Source: Nannochloropsis oceanica (taxonomy: Eukaryota; Sar; Eustigmatophyceae; Eustigmatales; Monodopsidaceae). Taken from it: a stretch of 64,000 nt of DNA. This document shows positions 45,401-57,500 of the stretch, piece by piece. A program made the position numbers and the translations under genes. The notes under the pieces were generated by a model, which did no database searches, was not told where the DNA came from, and saw only the letters and a list, made by a program, of their open reading frames with translations. Numbering within the stretch: position 1 is the stretch's first letter; every line of letters starts with the position of its first letter. The stretch lies in NCBI GenBank assembly GCA_004519485.1, contig CP038134.1:1-64000 (forward strand). Direction: 5' to 3'.

Positions 45401-46583
45401 GACTACTGGAGGGAGGCGCCACTCACCTATGCTTTGCCTGGAATGGACTGACTGGTGGGAGTAAACATCTTGGAGCTTTGGTGGGCGGCGGCGCGTGAGG
45501 TAATCTTTGGGCTATGGCAACGACAGAAGGCGAGAGTGTGTGTGAGAAAGGGGGAAAAGGATTTGGGGTTTTATTGGTGGGCAGGAGGGGAGGAGTGAGG
45601 AGGAGATGGGGGGGGGGGGGAAGTTGATTGGAACGCCAAAAAGGTGCAGCAGTCTTAACGCGCTTAATGAGAGGCGAAGTAAAAACAACAAAATGAGCGA
45701 TATAAAAGAAAGACAAGTATTCACCACTGAACTCCAACCAACTTTAGGCCTGTTTCGTGGTAAGTCCGGACGAGCATCTGCAAAGAAGAGTAGCAACGGG
45801 TGCATTTGATTCCATTCCTGACTTGGTTCACTTTGTTTTTTATTGAGGTACAGAAATAAATGTGTTGCGTGGGCCTGGGATTCGTTGTGGATGTGAGAGC
45901 GGCCGTACGAATTTACGTGCCCCTTCTTCCCTTGTGGTGCCTGGTCTTCCATCCCCCCCATTGAGCATGCGCGTGATGTACGCAGCCTTGTGCCACTACG
46001 CTTAAAATCCCTCGTGACGGATAAGTCATCGCTAGATTGGTTTCTTCCGGCAGATACACTGCAGCCTCTTCCCATGCCGCAAGGGCGCCAGGAATAATGA
46101 AGAGAAAAAAAAACGAGATCAGCGATCTCTGCCTGGGCCTATGTCTAGCACTAGCGTACCTGGCTTAGAGAAGACATTCCAATCTAAAAGTACCTTTATC
46201 AGGTGATACATCCACCTACACAGCAGCACATGTAACTAAATGAGATAAGCCTGCTTACCCGCAGAAATGCGGCTGTGGCTTCATAAACGAGGCTTACCAC
46301 CCCATCGACCGCGTGAGGAGACAGTGCCCAGACGCCACTGTGCACTGCAATCGACAGCACGCAGGCAATTTATGCCAGCCCTACAAGTGAACAGAAAACA
46401 TCGATGTTGAGATGAGGGAGCGCCGCCTACTCAACAACTTTGATGACCCGACTTCATGATAGGAATGGCATAAATTCCCGAATCTATATCGTCACCCCTG
46501 CTGCCACACCCTAATTTGGACCACCACAACCGACACACACTCACACACAGAAGGAGAACGCTCGCATTTTCTCGAAGCAGCAC
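45401..46583. other. Intergenic region between PRP19 and amino acid transporter genes
   Basis: About 1.2 kb. A poly-G run lies at 45609-45620. The rest is of mixed composition without long arrays. No gene or structured RNA was recognised. Confidence 0.45.
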
Positions 46584-48264
46584 ATGCCATCATTTACGAT
46601 CCCGTCCTCACAGTGGCCGGATGACCACAGCCAAACTCCCCATGAGCGAGACCAACTACTATCCTCCTCGGATCCATATTCCTTGTCCGCATCATCCTCT
46701 TTAATTTCCTCCTACGGTGGTACAGCACCCAAAACAGTGGACGCTCCTCCGAGTGGCACCCTTGGAAGCAGCATTCTGATCCTCATCTCCTCTGTCTTTG
46801 GATCCTCCATTCTGGCAGTCCCTTTTGCATTCAGCAAGTGCGGCTGGTTTTTGGGCACCATCTGCCTCATCTTCTGTGGCCTTCTCACGCAACTCGGCGC
46901 CCACTTCCTCCTTGAAAGCGCGTACCTTGTCTCTTCCTCTCTTGCTCCTTCATCCTCCCCACGATGCCTAGCGTTCTCCGACATTGCTGCCCGCGCCACT
47001 CCCCGCCTTGCCTTTCTTCCCAACGTCCTCGTCGTTGTCAACTGCCTCGGGAGCGCCGTTGCCTCCCTAGTCGTCGCCGGAGACCTCATGCCCCGGACTT
47101 TTCGGGATCTGGCCATCCTCTCCGATCATTCCTCCCTGATTGAGAACGCCAATGGCCTCCTGGATGACTACCTCCTCCACCGCTCTCTCTGGGTCTCCCT
47201 CATCCTCCTCCTCGTCCTCCCCCTGTGCTTCCTCCGTTCCATTACTCCCCTGCGCTACGCTGGTCTGGTGACTTGCATCGCCGTCTCCTACTTTATTATT
47301 GTTGTGGTCACCCTCTTCATCTTTCCATCCGCCGGGGCCTGCCTCCTGTATTCCTCCCCTCCTTCCTCCTCCATTTCATGCGCCAAAAACGTCATCCCCT
47401 TCCCCCCCTCCCTCCCTGTCCTCCTCCACCACCTCCTCCTCGCCTGTCCTGTCTTCTTCTTCTCCTTTTCCATCAATTTTCAAGTCCTCCCCATTCATAA
47501 TGCCCTGCGCAATCCCTCCCTCCACACTACCCACCTCGCCATTGCCACCGCCCTTATCTGCAGTGGACTCACGTACCTCCTCGTCTCCCTCTCTGCTTAC
47601 TCCACCTTCGGCGAACTAGTGCAATCGAATTTATTCAAGAACTACGGGAACACCTGGCCACTGGATACAGCGCGGTTGCTAATGCTCCTGGTGGTGGCCT
47701 TGCTCTATCCCCTCGTTAGTAGGTCCTTCGCCGTGTCCCTCCCTCCCTCCCTCCCTCCCTCCCTCCTTCCCTCCCTCCCTTCTCCTTCTTTTTGGTCCCT
47801 CCCTCAGACCGTGAACGCCTGGTTCCCTGCAATCTTACTTTCACGCTTTCTCCTATTTTATTCCTTCTCCCACTCTCAATCCTAATCCAGTTTTCTCTGC
47901 CCGTGCTTCCCTCCTCACCCTCCTCCGCCCCTCCTCCTCCTCCTCCTCCCCCCCGTCCCGGCGGCTCTTCATCCTCCTCACATGCCTCCTCCTCCTCCTC
48001 TCCTTCGGTCTCGCCCTCGCCTTCCAGGACCTCAGCGTCATTCTCGGCACCGTCGGAGCGCTGGCCACGGTTCCCATCTCTCTTACTCTCCCCTCACTCT
48101 ACTACCTCTCCCTCGCCCTCCCTCCCTCCCTCCCATCCCAGCAAGCCAAGGAGGGAGACGGGGAAGGAGGGAGGGGAGGCGAAGGGTGGAGGATAGTGGC
48201 AAGACTTGGAGTGGGAATGGGGTTGCTCATGTCCATTGTCTTTTTATACGGGACGTACGTGTAG
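46584..48264 (+). CDS. Amino acid transporter, AAAP/SLC38-like
   Basis: A multi-pass permease of the amino acid/auxin permease type, likely in the plasma or vacuolar membrane. Two exons (46584-47718, 47891-48264) join in frame to 502 residues, a normal family length. The N-terminal ~60 residues are hydrophilic and Ser-rich. Helix 1 carries the family signature SSVFGSSILAVPFAFSKCG. Further helices include TICLIFCGLLTQLGAHFLL, VLVVVNCLGSAVASLVVAG, LWVSLILLLVLPLCFLRSI, YAGLVTCIAVSYFIIVVVTL, VFFFSFSINFQVLPIHNALR, IATALICSGLTYLLVSLSAY and SVILGTVGALATVPISLTLP. The motif around FNFQVLPIHNAL matches the family's conserved FxCHxxxLPIYxEL region. The exon join LYPL-IFSARASLLTL is chosen because it restores the usual helix. 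About eleven helices in all. Substrate cannot be told. Confidence 0.87.
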
Positions 48265-48508
48265 GGAGGACGAGGGGGCGACGAGGGGAGGGAGGGAGGG
48301 AGGGGAGGGAGGGAGGGAGAAAAAAAAGAGAAATGATCTATATAGATAGGTAAGCTGTCGCGTAAGGAAAAACCTGAATAAGAAGCCCCTCAAGATGCGG
48401 GATGTGCATGGGATTGATATTGATTGATTCATACTGTTTGACAAGGCACGTACGAGGACGTGGGAGGGATCGAAATAAACACACCCGAATACACTGTACA
48501 CGGCCAGC

Positions 48509-48510
<2 letters not shown>

Positions 48511-48543
<33 letters not shown>
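48511..48543. repeat. (CTG)n microsatellite
   Basis: Eleven CTG units in the convergent 3' region. Confidence 0.93.
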
Positions 48544-48544
<1 letters not shown>

Positions 48545-48660
48545 AGCGGTCTTTGTATCGCCCTCGGCTGTTCATTTTGTTGCTTTAATCTCTACATGTG
48601 TAATCGAGGCTGTCATACCTACCCTATATTCACTATATACATATACATATACATGAATTT

Positions 48661-48675
48661 ATATATATATATATA
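48661..48675. repeat. (AT)n microsatellite
   Basis: About seven AT units, preceded by ATACAT repeats. Confidence 0.9.
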
Positions 48676-48718
48676 CATTTACATAAGCATGAATCGCTTC
48701 TCGGTCAAATTTCCCCCT

Positions 48719-51700
48719 TCATCCTCGCCTCCCATATCCCTTTCCTCCCTCTCTCCCTTCCTCCCTCCCTCCCTCCCTCCTTCTGCCCCCGCTCCAAACT
48801 TGCTCACAGTCCAACCTCGATTCCTCCTCCTCCTCCTCCTCCTCCATCCCTCGCCATCCTTCCTCCCCCTCCTTCCCTTCTTCCTCCTCGCCCTCCAAAG
48901 CGACCACCCTCCCCTGCGCCTCCGCCTCTTCCTTTTCCTCCCACTCCTCTAGCTCATCCAGCGACACCGCAAGCCTCCCTCTTCCTCTCCCCTCCCCCTC
49001 CTTCCCTCCTTCCTCCTCTTCCTGTGAAAAGTTTAAGAGTAGAAGGAGCGGTCAGGACAATCCCAGGACTTCCCTTTCCCCTCTCTCCCTCCCTCCAATG
49101 CTCCCTTGCTCCCTCCCACCCTTCTTCTATATGCTATCAAACATCCAACACCACCGCCAACATTATAATCACACATACGGAAGGGAAAGAAGAAGAAGGA
49201 AGGATGAACGGGGAGGGAGGATGGGAAACTGGAAGGGAGGGAGGGAGGGGGAGAGGGCACATACCAGCATGACAGCGTCGTGCGTGTTCCGCTCCCAGGG
49301 GTGCTTGTAGGCCAGACCCAGAGCCTTAAAGATCCCTCTTTCGTCATGGCATATCACACGGTCACCCACATCGCGGACCTTCCGGCCTGGCGCAAGGAGG
49401 GAGGGAGGGAGGGAGGGAGGGAGGGAGGGAGGGAGGGAGGGAGGGGAGGAGGGGAGGAGGGTGGGACAAGGGAGGGAGGGAGCGGGAGAGGACTGCCCTT
49501 ACCGTGTTTCCAGAGTGCCGGGCCCATGCTCTTGTCGGTGAGGCTCCACTGAGGAAGAGATATCAAAAGGAAGGAGAAAGGCTGGCTGTGGAAAACTGAC
49601 GAGGCATCCCACCCCTCCCTCCCTCCTTCCCTCTCTCCTTCCCTCCCTCCCTCCCTCCCTCCCTCCCTCCCATGTCCTATCCTCTTCCCCAACCTCCCCA
49701 CCCCTCCCTCCTTCTTTCTCTTCCTCCCTCCCTCTCTCCCTCCCTCCCTGCCTGCCTTACCCCCTTGTGGTTGATGGCCCAGCAGCGCATGGAGCGGTTG
49801 AAGTAGTCGGAGCCCGTGAAGTAGAGGACGGCAAAAGGATACTGCTCTCGGGGATAGGTCTGGGGGGAGGGAGGGAATGAGGAAAAGGGAGTGGGAGGGA
49901 GGGAGGGAGGGAGGTGTCGATGAGGTGTGAGATGAAGGGTGGTTGTAGACCTGAGGAAGGAAGGGAGGGAGGGAGGGAGGGAGGGAGGGAGGGGAAAGAG
50001 CACCTTGAGGTCGAGTCGGCGGTGGGGGTAGCCCTGGCCCAGGCAGCAGATTCCGAAATAGGATTCGGAGAAATCATGGACTGAGTCGTGGCGTGTGCTC
50101 TAGGGGGGGGAAGGAAGGGAGGGGGGGAGGGCATGAGAGGAGGAGGATGGGTTGGTGGCGGAGTCAATGGAAAAAGAAGCGAAAGAGGGAGGGAGGGAGG
50201 GAGGGAGGGAGGGAAGGAGGGAGGGAGGGAGGGAGGGAGGGAGGGACGTACTGTAAGGTGGTCAGTAAGGAAGCCTTCCTCCTCCAGGCGTCGAACAACC
50301 CTCCAGATGAGGTCTCCCACGCTCTCTCGTCCCTGTCGACGAGGGGAGGATAGAGTGATAAGGAGTATAACTTGAGACTCCGGGATCTAATACAGAGGCA
50401 TTTATTAGGTCTAAAATTAAGGAAAGTGATGGTAAATAAGAATAACAATTAAGAAGATTGATACTAGGTCTCCCTTCCTTTCCCTCCTTTCCGCCCTCCC
50501 GCCCTCCCGCCCTCCCTCCCTCCCTCTCCCCCCCTCTCTCCAAACCTTAGTAGGCACAAAGATGATGTCGACACCGCCCTCCCTCACGCCCTCCCTCCCG
50601 CCCTCCCTCCCCCCCCCCCCCCCCCCCCCTCCTCTCTCCAAACCTCAGTGGGCGCAAAGAGGATGTCGACATCGCCGCAGTGACTCGCGCCACGCCGGTA
50701 GCTCCCACAGGTCGTCATGGTGAACCCTCGCGGATCTAGGGACTCGGCTGTCTGGTGGAGGGGGGGGCGGAGGGAGGGAGGGAGGGAGGGAGGGGAAACA
50801 GGCAGGTGAATGGCTGCCCCATCATGAAGAGGGGGAGGGAGGGAGGAAGGGCGGGAGGGCGGGGGGGACGGAGGCTTGCCTGTCGGACGCGTCGTTCAAT
50901 CTCGCTGGCTTCTGCCCGAGGGATGCGTTGCTGAAGTTCTTCGTAGTACTTGAGACCGATGCGCTGATTCTCGTTTAAGATACCCGGGTGAGTGACCACG
51001 CGGGCCTTGGAGGGAGGGAAGGGAAGGAAGGGAGGGGAGGGAGGGGAGGGAGGGGAGGTGACGTGCGAATGGATGTGTGCATATTGCACAGATAATATGT
51101 TGTACATATAGGAGAGACGGCCCGCGTCCTCCCCCCTTCACCTTCCCTCCCTCCTTCCCTCCCTCCCTCCCTGCGTCCTCACCCGCAGCTCAGCAATGCT
51201 GCCTATGCCGTCGTGCTCGTAGAGCGCCCGGGCCGTCACAGGACCCACGCCCCATATCTTCTGGAAGCCCAGACGTGCACCCACCCCCTGGGTCATCTAT
51301 CACGAGGAGATTACACGTGGTAGAGAAAGAGGGATTAGAATGGTGTCTATGCACATTATTACTCATAAACATGTGAGTTTATGAAGGTGCATATGTGGGG
51401 GGGTGGATACGCTCTTGTCTCTCCCTCCCTCCCTCCCTCCCTCCCTCCCTACCTTCAAAGCCTCCAACCGCGAGAGCCTTCCCCGTGTCAGAATTTCCTG
51501 AATGTCTTTTGCGATGGACTTGCCCACACCTGGACAGACAGACAGATAGGGAGAGAGGGAGGGAGGGAGGGAGGGAGGGAGGGATGGGTCAGAAACGAAG
51601 GGCTTGACATGACTGTTCTGCCCTCTCTCCTTTTTTCCCTCCCTCCCTCCCTCCCTCCCTCCCTCCCTCCCTCCCTCCTTACCCTTGATCTTCTGGAGTT

Positions 51701-54097
51701 GCTTCACGTTGCCTTCATCCACCTTAAAGGGGAGACTCTTGAGTAGGGACACGAGACGACCGTACTGCCGCTTCCGGAAAGGCCCTTGGGCTGCCTCGTT
51801 CTAGAAGAAAGGGAGGGAGGGAGGAAGGGAGGGAGGAAGGGAGGGAGGGAAGGAGCGGGGGGTAGAAGGTTACGGGATGGGATGGGAGGATTCAAAAACT
51901 CTCACGTCCAGATCCGATCTTCCGTCTTCCCCCCGTCCTTCCCTCCCTCCCTCCCAGCATACCCCCAGCATCTCATAGATGGCTGCCAACTCCTCGAAGA
52001 GCGGCGTCAGGTGCTTGTTCAAATTCACGATGCCATCGCTGGAGGCCTCTTCGGGGGGGAGGGGGGGAGGGAGGGAGGGAGGGAGGGAGGGAGGGAGGGC
52101 GAGAGGGGCATGTCAGATGTTTTTTCACAATACTTTCGCCTGAGGCCTCTTGGGGGGAAAGAAGGAAGGGAGGGAGGGAGGGAGGGAGGAAGAACTATCG
52201 CGGTCCACGTACCCATGCACCCCCACCTTCCAACGGCCCCGCGGAGACGCTTCCTTCCCTTGTCCTTCCCCTCCCTTCCCCCTCCCCTCGCCTGCTCCTG
52301 CTCTTCCTCCGCAGCTGCCCCGTGGGCCGTCAAATCGGCGGGGTCCACAAACAAGTACTGCGCATAGGGGGGAGGTCTCAGGCCCCCTCCTTCTTTTCTT
52401 CCCTCCTTCCCTCCCTCCCCTCCTCCTTCCTTCGTCTTCGCCTCTCCCAGGGCAATGGCCCGCTTGATGGCCTCTACCGCCCACTCTTGAGTCAAGAGGC
52501 GCACGTCTCGACAGTCACATGGCAGAAGCTGCAGATGCAGGGGGAACGGAGGGAGGGAGGGAGGAGGGGTGGTGGAATGTATAGAAAGAAATGCTACGCT
52601 CACGTCCATCGTCCATCTTCCCGCCTTCCCCTCCTAACTGCCTACCTTGTTAACGGTCGCCCGACTCAGCCTGCTCGGCAGGATGACAACGCGCGTCTTC
52701 CCCGGCACAAAGTGAGGGTGAAACCTGATTTTTGAGGGTACGTCACAACAAGAGCTCAATTCATACGTTACCGTTTTTTCCCACTCCCTATCCTCCTTTC
52801 CTTCCTCCACTTGTCACATGGTAGGCACGGACAAGCAAAAGCGATGTACATAACCTTCCTTCCCTCCCTACCACCCTTTCCCCTCCCTCCCTCCCTCCCT
52901 CCTCACCGAGCCCCGTGCTTCCCCAGCACCTGCCGCCAACGCTTAGCAATCCTCGTGGAGATCTGATCGTACTTGAGGAAAGGGGGAGTGGATGGAGGGG
53001 AAAAGGAAGGAGGGGGGGGGATGCAAGAATTAGGTCGACGATAGATGTTAAGATGCAGGAGTCCTCGGGCCTTTCCCTCCCTCCCTGCCTCCCTCCCTGC
53101 CTCCGTACTTTCTCCACGATCCAAATGGGCCCCATCGCTCGCAGCGTCGTCGGGGTCTCGGGAGGAGTAGGAGGAGGGAGGGGGGGAGGAAAGGCGGAAG
53201 GCGGAGCCGCGTGGTCTGCGTGAGGTGGGCGGCCTTTGGAAGGAGGGAGAGGAGAAGGAGGGGCATGACAACCAGCGGCGACTGACGAAGAGGGAGGAGG
53301 AGAGAGAGCAGCAGCTGATTGATTGGAGAGAGGAGAGTTGCCTCCACCACCACTTGCAAAAGAGGGAGGAGGAGAAGGAGGAGGAGGAGGAGGAGGAGGA
53401 GGAGGAGGAGGAGGGGCAGCAGCAGCAGGGACAGAAGGAGGGGAAGGGGGTAATCTGCTTGCAAGCGGAAGAGGGGAATGTGGTATGTGAGGAGGAGGAC
53501 GAGAAGGAGCTGCCGATGCCACTGATGGTGCTGATACTGTTGAATCTCTTGGTCCTGCGGTTGCTGCTGGAGCTGCTGCCAACCGACCAAGCCATCGCCT
53601 GCTCCCCTTCTCCATCTGTTCTTCCTCCGCCTCCTTCACCTCTTTCCACACGTCGGCGAGGGACGGTGGCTTGCCCTTAGCGTGACCCTCTTCCACCCAT
53701 GCTTCAAAGGCACTCATAGCTGCAGTGGTGGCACGCAAAGAGGCGCCGCGCTGTGTTAAATCATTGAGTGTACGTTCACGTGTGAGGGGGTGAGAGGGAA
53801 GGGGTAGCAGGGTGGAAGAAAAGAGGGCTGCTGGTGGTGGTCGATCGAGCGCTGTGCCACAAAAACCGTGATAGTATTCCACCCCTCCTACGTTCTCACT
53901 ATATCTTACGGCACCGGCCATCGCCCCGCGCCGCCGTGACTCCCTTTCACGTCCTTCTCTCCCATACCCTCCCCTTTAAGGCCTTGCTCCCCATATGGAC
54001 ATACCATGCTAGCCTCGAAGACCTGACGTGAATAGGCCATTCGGGTAAAGACGATTTTTTGCTGCACTACCCGATGCGCTTCGTCCTCTACGTCCAT
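48719..54097 (-). CDS. Family X DNA polymerase (lambda/beta-like) with BRCT domain
   Basis: A gap-filling DNA repair polymerase for base excision repair or end joining. Seventeen exons join in frame to about 856 residues. Residues 1-235 are low complexity (Pro, Ser). A BRCT domain lies at about 238-325: MGPIWIVEK, STRIAKRWRQVLGKHGAR, TRVVILPSRLSRATVNK, VRLLTQEWAVEAIKRAI. The 8-kDa lyase region has NLNKHLTPLFEELAAIYEM and GVGKSIAKDIQEILTRGRL. GVGPVTARALYEHDGIGSIA is a helix-hairpin-helix. The catalytic part has TTCGSYRRGASHCGDVDILF with two metal Asp, the third Asp in HRRLDLK (~665), then FAVLYFTGSDYFNRSMRCWA and GIFKALGLAYKHPWERN. A 100-residue acidic tail follows. Pol lambda is the nearest known plan. 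The first exon (54097-54005, MDVEDEAHRVV) is joined over a 254-base intron by phase and a GTATGT donor; a start at 53921 or 53717 is the alternative. One intron has a GC donor at 50879. Confidence 0.88.
50535..50577 (-). repeat. Partial copy of a catalytic exon end inside the next intron
   Basis: This stretch matches 50633-50675 at about 38 of 43 bases, 98 bases apart. The original encodes GDVDILFAPTE and its GTTTGG donor. The copy would read GGVDIIFVPTK followed by the same donor. Confidence 0.75.
50609..50629. repeat. Poly-C run of about 21 bases
   Basis: Homopolymer between the two exon-end copies in the polymerase gene. Its length is likely uncertain in the assembly. Confidence 0.85.
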
Positions 54098-54515
54098 TTC
54101 CTTAAAGTGTGAAAATAATATTGTCCTCGGTTGTGTGTAGCTATGGCACGTGGAGGGTAGGGGGGGCAATGAGAAAGACGGCTGCAGCAAGTTAGAATTA
54201 TGCAGTCACCGCCGGCTATCTGTGTGGTGCGTGCTTCATGGTGTAGTCGTTTTCTTACAATACAGGGGTGCTGGTGCTGTACTGCAGCCATGGAGAGGTG
54301 CAAGTGAGGATGGGGATCTCAGATCGAGGGCAGCCAAGCAAGCAGGCAAAATTTTGCCCTCTGATTGCGACCGCGAGCCCGGCCCTCATTATTTACAGAC
54401 CATCAGGTGGCACATTTTTGAATATGCATATATGTACACATCCTCCTCCTAGATTACTACTACTGCTGCTGTGTTGGCCATGTCATAGGCGGTTGCTGTC
54501 GCTGACCGCTCGCTG
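54098..54515. promoter_or_regulatory. Divergent region between polymerase X and CDC23 genes
   Basis: 418 bases without GGGA arrays, AT-richer than its surroundings, with ATATGCATATATG at about 54421-54433. Probable promoters for both a DNA repair and a cell-cycle gene. No defined box is certain. Confidence 0.4.
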
Positions 54516-57500
54516 ATGAAAGCGTTATTCAAGAAGCCCCCGCCCAACAACCCTCTTAACCCTTACCACACACGCACAGCAAGCATGGCGCTCAGGGACC
54601 TGCCAGCAGCTCCTGCCAACCAGGAAGAAGGAGACGACAAGAACTGCGACGAGGTCTCAGTAACACCCCGCGTCCTTGCCACCGTCAGGTACTGCCTTAC
54701 CCCTGCTCGTTCATAGCCTCCTCTCCCTCCCTTCGACCCTGTCCCCTCACCCCATCACAATACACTGCTTTTATCCCACACCTTAGGATGGAGCTTCGTA
54801 CGGCCGTCACAGATCTCAGTGTCCGGGGGCTTAAGCTGGCGGCGAAGTGGGCAGCGGAACAGCTGGGTGGCTTGCGGTAAGCAAGGAAGGAGGGAAGAAG
54901 GCAGGGCAGGAGTGACGGTGGTTAGGGAGAAGGATGTACGCGTAAGTGCCCATCTCCTCACGCCGACACCTAATATACTCGCAGACAAGCGTCTTCATCC
55001 GCCGTAACCGCTGGAGCAGTTGAGCGAGGGGAGGATGAAAACGAGGAGGAATACGAGGAGGAATACGAGGAGGGTGAGCGAGCGCCGCCTTTGGATGTGA
55101 GTATGGGGGATGGAGGGGTCTGTAGCAATGCCTACCACGATACGAAGTTTTCCTGCATCCTACCTCCCCCATATTCGTCCCCTTCGCATTCCCTCGTTTG
55201 GATAACCTTTCTTCACACCGATTTTCTGGACTCCCTTCCTCATTCCCTCCCTCTCCCTCCCTCTCTCCCTCCCTCCCTCCCCAAGCTAAGCGACGCCTTC
55301 CTAGTGGCCAAGGCATACTTCGACACAGGCGAATACCAACGGGCCGCTCACGTGCTTAAATCCAAAGAAAATAAGAGTCGAAATGACGACAACGGCAGTA
55401 CCACGACAGCGACTATCAACCAAGAAGAGCTTTTCTTAAGGTGCTATGCCACTTACCTTGCCGGCGAGAAGGTGGGTGTGCATAGTCATCCCTCCCTCCC
55501 TCCCTCCCTCCCTCCCTGCTTGCCTGCCTGCCTGCCTGCCTGCACTTCTCATTCATGTGCTTGACTCCCCTGGTGGCAGGCAAAAGAGGAGCGAATGATT
55601 GAGATCACGGACCAGCTCGATCGCTGCCAGGTCGTCAACAAGGCCCTTCAGGTGCGAGGGAGGGAAGGGGGGAGGGAGAGGGAGAGGGAGAGGGAGGGAA
55701 AGGCATCCGACTGGATCTCGCCTCTAACTTTCGCCGCGCTTCATTCCTCCTGTCTCCTTGTTCATTCCCTCCCGCCCTTTCTTCCTCCTTCATCACCTCT
55801 TCACCCTGACTCCCCTTCAGGAGCTCGTCGACGAACTGGGGCCTTTACATACTTCTCAGGTGCGGCCAAACCCTCCCTCTTGGCAGTATTCCATTTCCAT
55901 CTTTCTCTCCAAAATTTCTGACGTTTACAGTTTCCTTCCCTCCCGCCCTAGGCTCTTGACGGCTTCAATCTGTATATCTACGGTGTGGCTCTCAAGGAGA
56001 TGGAGCCCTTCCTCCTCCATCAGGGCACGCCAACACCTTCTAAAGTCGCAGCAGCAGGAGCAGCAGCAGCAGCAGCAGGGGGAGGAGGTGAAGGAGGTGA
56101 AGGAGGTTCAGCAGCAGAGCTAGCAGGAGGAGGAGGAGGAGGAGGAAGGGGGAGAGGGAGGGAGAGGAGCACCCACAGGCCGAGGTATATTTACGTCCCT
56201 CCCTCCCTCCCTCCCTCCCTTTTCCTTTTATTCCACACCCTCTAATTCTCTTTCCCTCCCTCCTTCACTCCCTCCCTCAGCGCCAAGATCGTCCTTCTAG
56301 AATCTGTCTGTGCTTATCCTTTTAACTGGAGCGCGTGGCTGGATCTTGCCGAGGTTATGATTGAGGACGGACAGCAGCAGCAGCAGCAGCAACAGTCGCA
56401 CGTCCGCAGTAGCAGCAGCAGCAGCAGCAAAGCGGGAGGAGGAGGAGGGGGAGGGGTAGGAGGAGGGTGGCTGGGAGGAGGAGGGACGGAGGGAGGGGGG
56501 GATGGAGCAGTGCCTATGGAGCTACAGGAGCAACTGTCGTCCTCGTGGATGTTCGACTTTTTTCAGGTAGCGAGGAAGGGAGGGAGGGAGGGAGGGGAGG
56601 ATGGGAAACCCATGCTCGCCGCACATTCATTCAATTGAAATTCCTTTATACACCCCATCCATGTTATACACACACCGCACTTACTACACTCAATACACAC
56701 CACACACGCCATATGACACTCAATACACACCACACATAATAATAATAATACATACATCAATACGAATACGGCGACAGGCGCACCTACTCCTCGAGCAGCA
56801 CCAAAGCGAGCAAGCCCTCCTTCTCCTCAACCGTCTCCTTCAAGTCTTTCCCACCTCCTCCTACCTCCTGGTACGGCCAACCCTCTCCCCCCCCTCCCTC
56901 CCTCCCTCCCTCCCTCGTAAATTTACGTTTACCGTGACCCTCTCGACGCTCCACTCACTCTCCTTTCTACCCACTCACATGCCCAACGTGCTATCCCTCC
57001 CTTCCTCCTTCCCTCCCCCCCTTCCTCCTTTCCACAGGCCCAGCGCGCCATTGCCCGCTACAACCACAGGGATTTCGAGGGGGCACAAGCCGGCTTCCGG
57101 CAACTACACGAGCAAGATCCCTTCCGCCTCGAAAATATGGAGAGGTGAAGGGGAGGGAGGGAGGGAGGGAGGAAGGGAGGGAGGGAGGGAGGGAGGGAGC
57201 GTGGGGCTTCAGATAATTGCAATAGCATGGGCCCTGCGGGGAGAATCCCTCCTTTTCGACCTTTTTTTTTTCCCCCTCCCTCCCTCTCTATGCGAGGAAA
57301 AGGAAAGGAGGGAAGGGACAAGCAAGTGCGTGTCTCTTATTCCACCTGGCCTGCACCCTCCCTCCTTCCTTCCCTCCCTCCTTCCCTCCCTCCCTCCTTT
57401 CCTCTAGATACTCGGACATCCTCTACGTCAAGGAAAGCCGCGCCGAGCTCTCTCACCTCGCTCATTTGGCGGTCCGCAACGACAAGTACCGACCCGAGAC

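Larger units (their letters stand above)
48265..48718. other. Convergent intergenic region between transporter and polymerase genes
   Basis: 454 bases with a GGGA stretch at 48285-48319, a (CTG)n microsatellite at 48511-48543 and a (TA)n run at 48661-48675. No gene. Confidence 0.6.

Noticed and set aside
47807-47885. Possible extra exon in the amino acid transporter
   Set aside because: Using it ends the protein early, while the direct 47718/47891 join restores the final membrane helices.
50609-50629. Poly-C run as a functional element
   Set aside because: More likely slippage or assembly noise in a CCCT-rich intron; kept only as a repeat.
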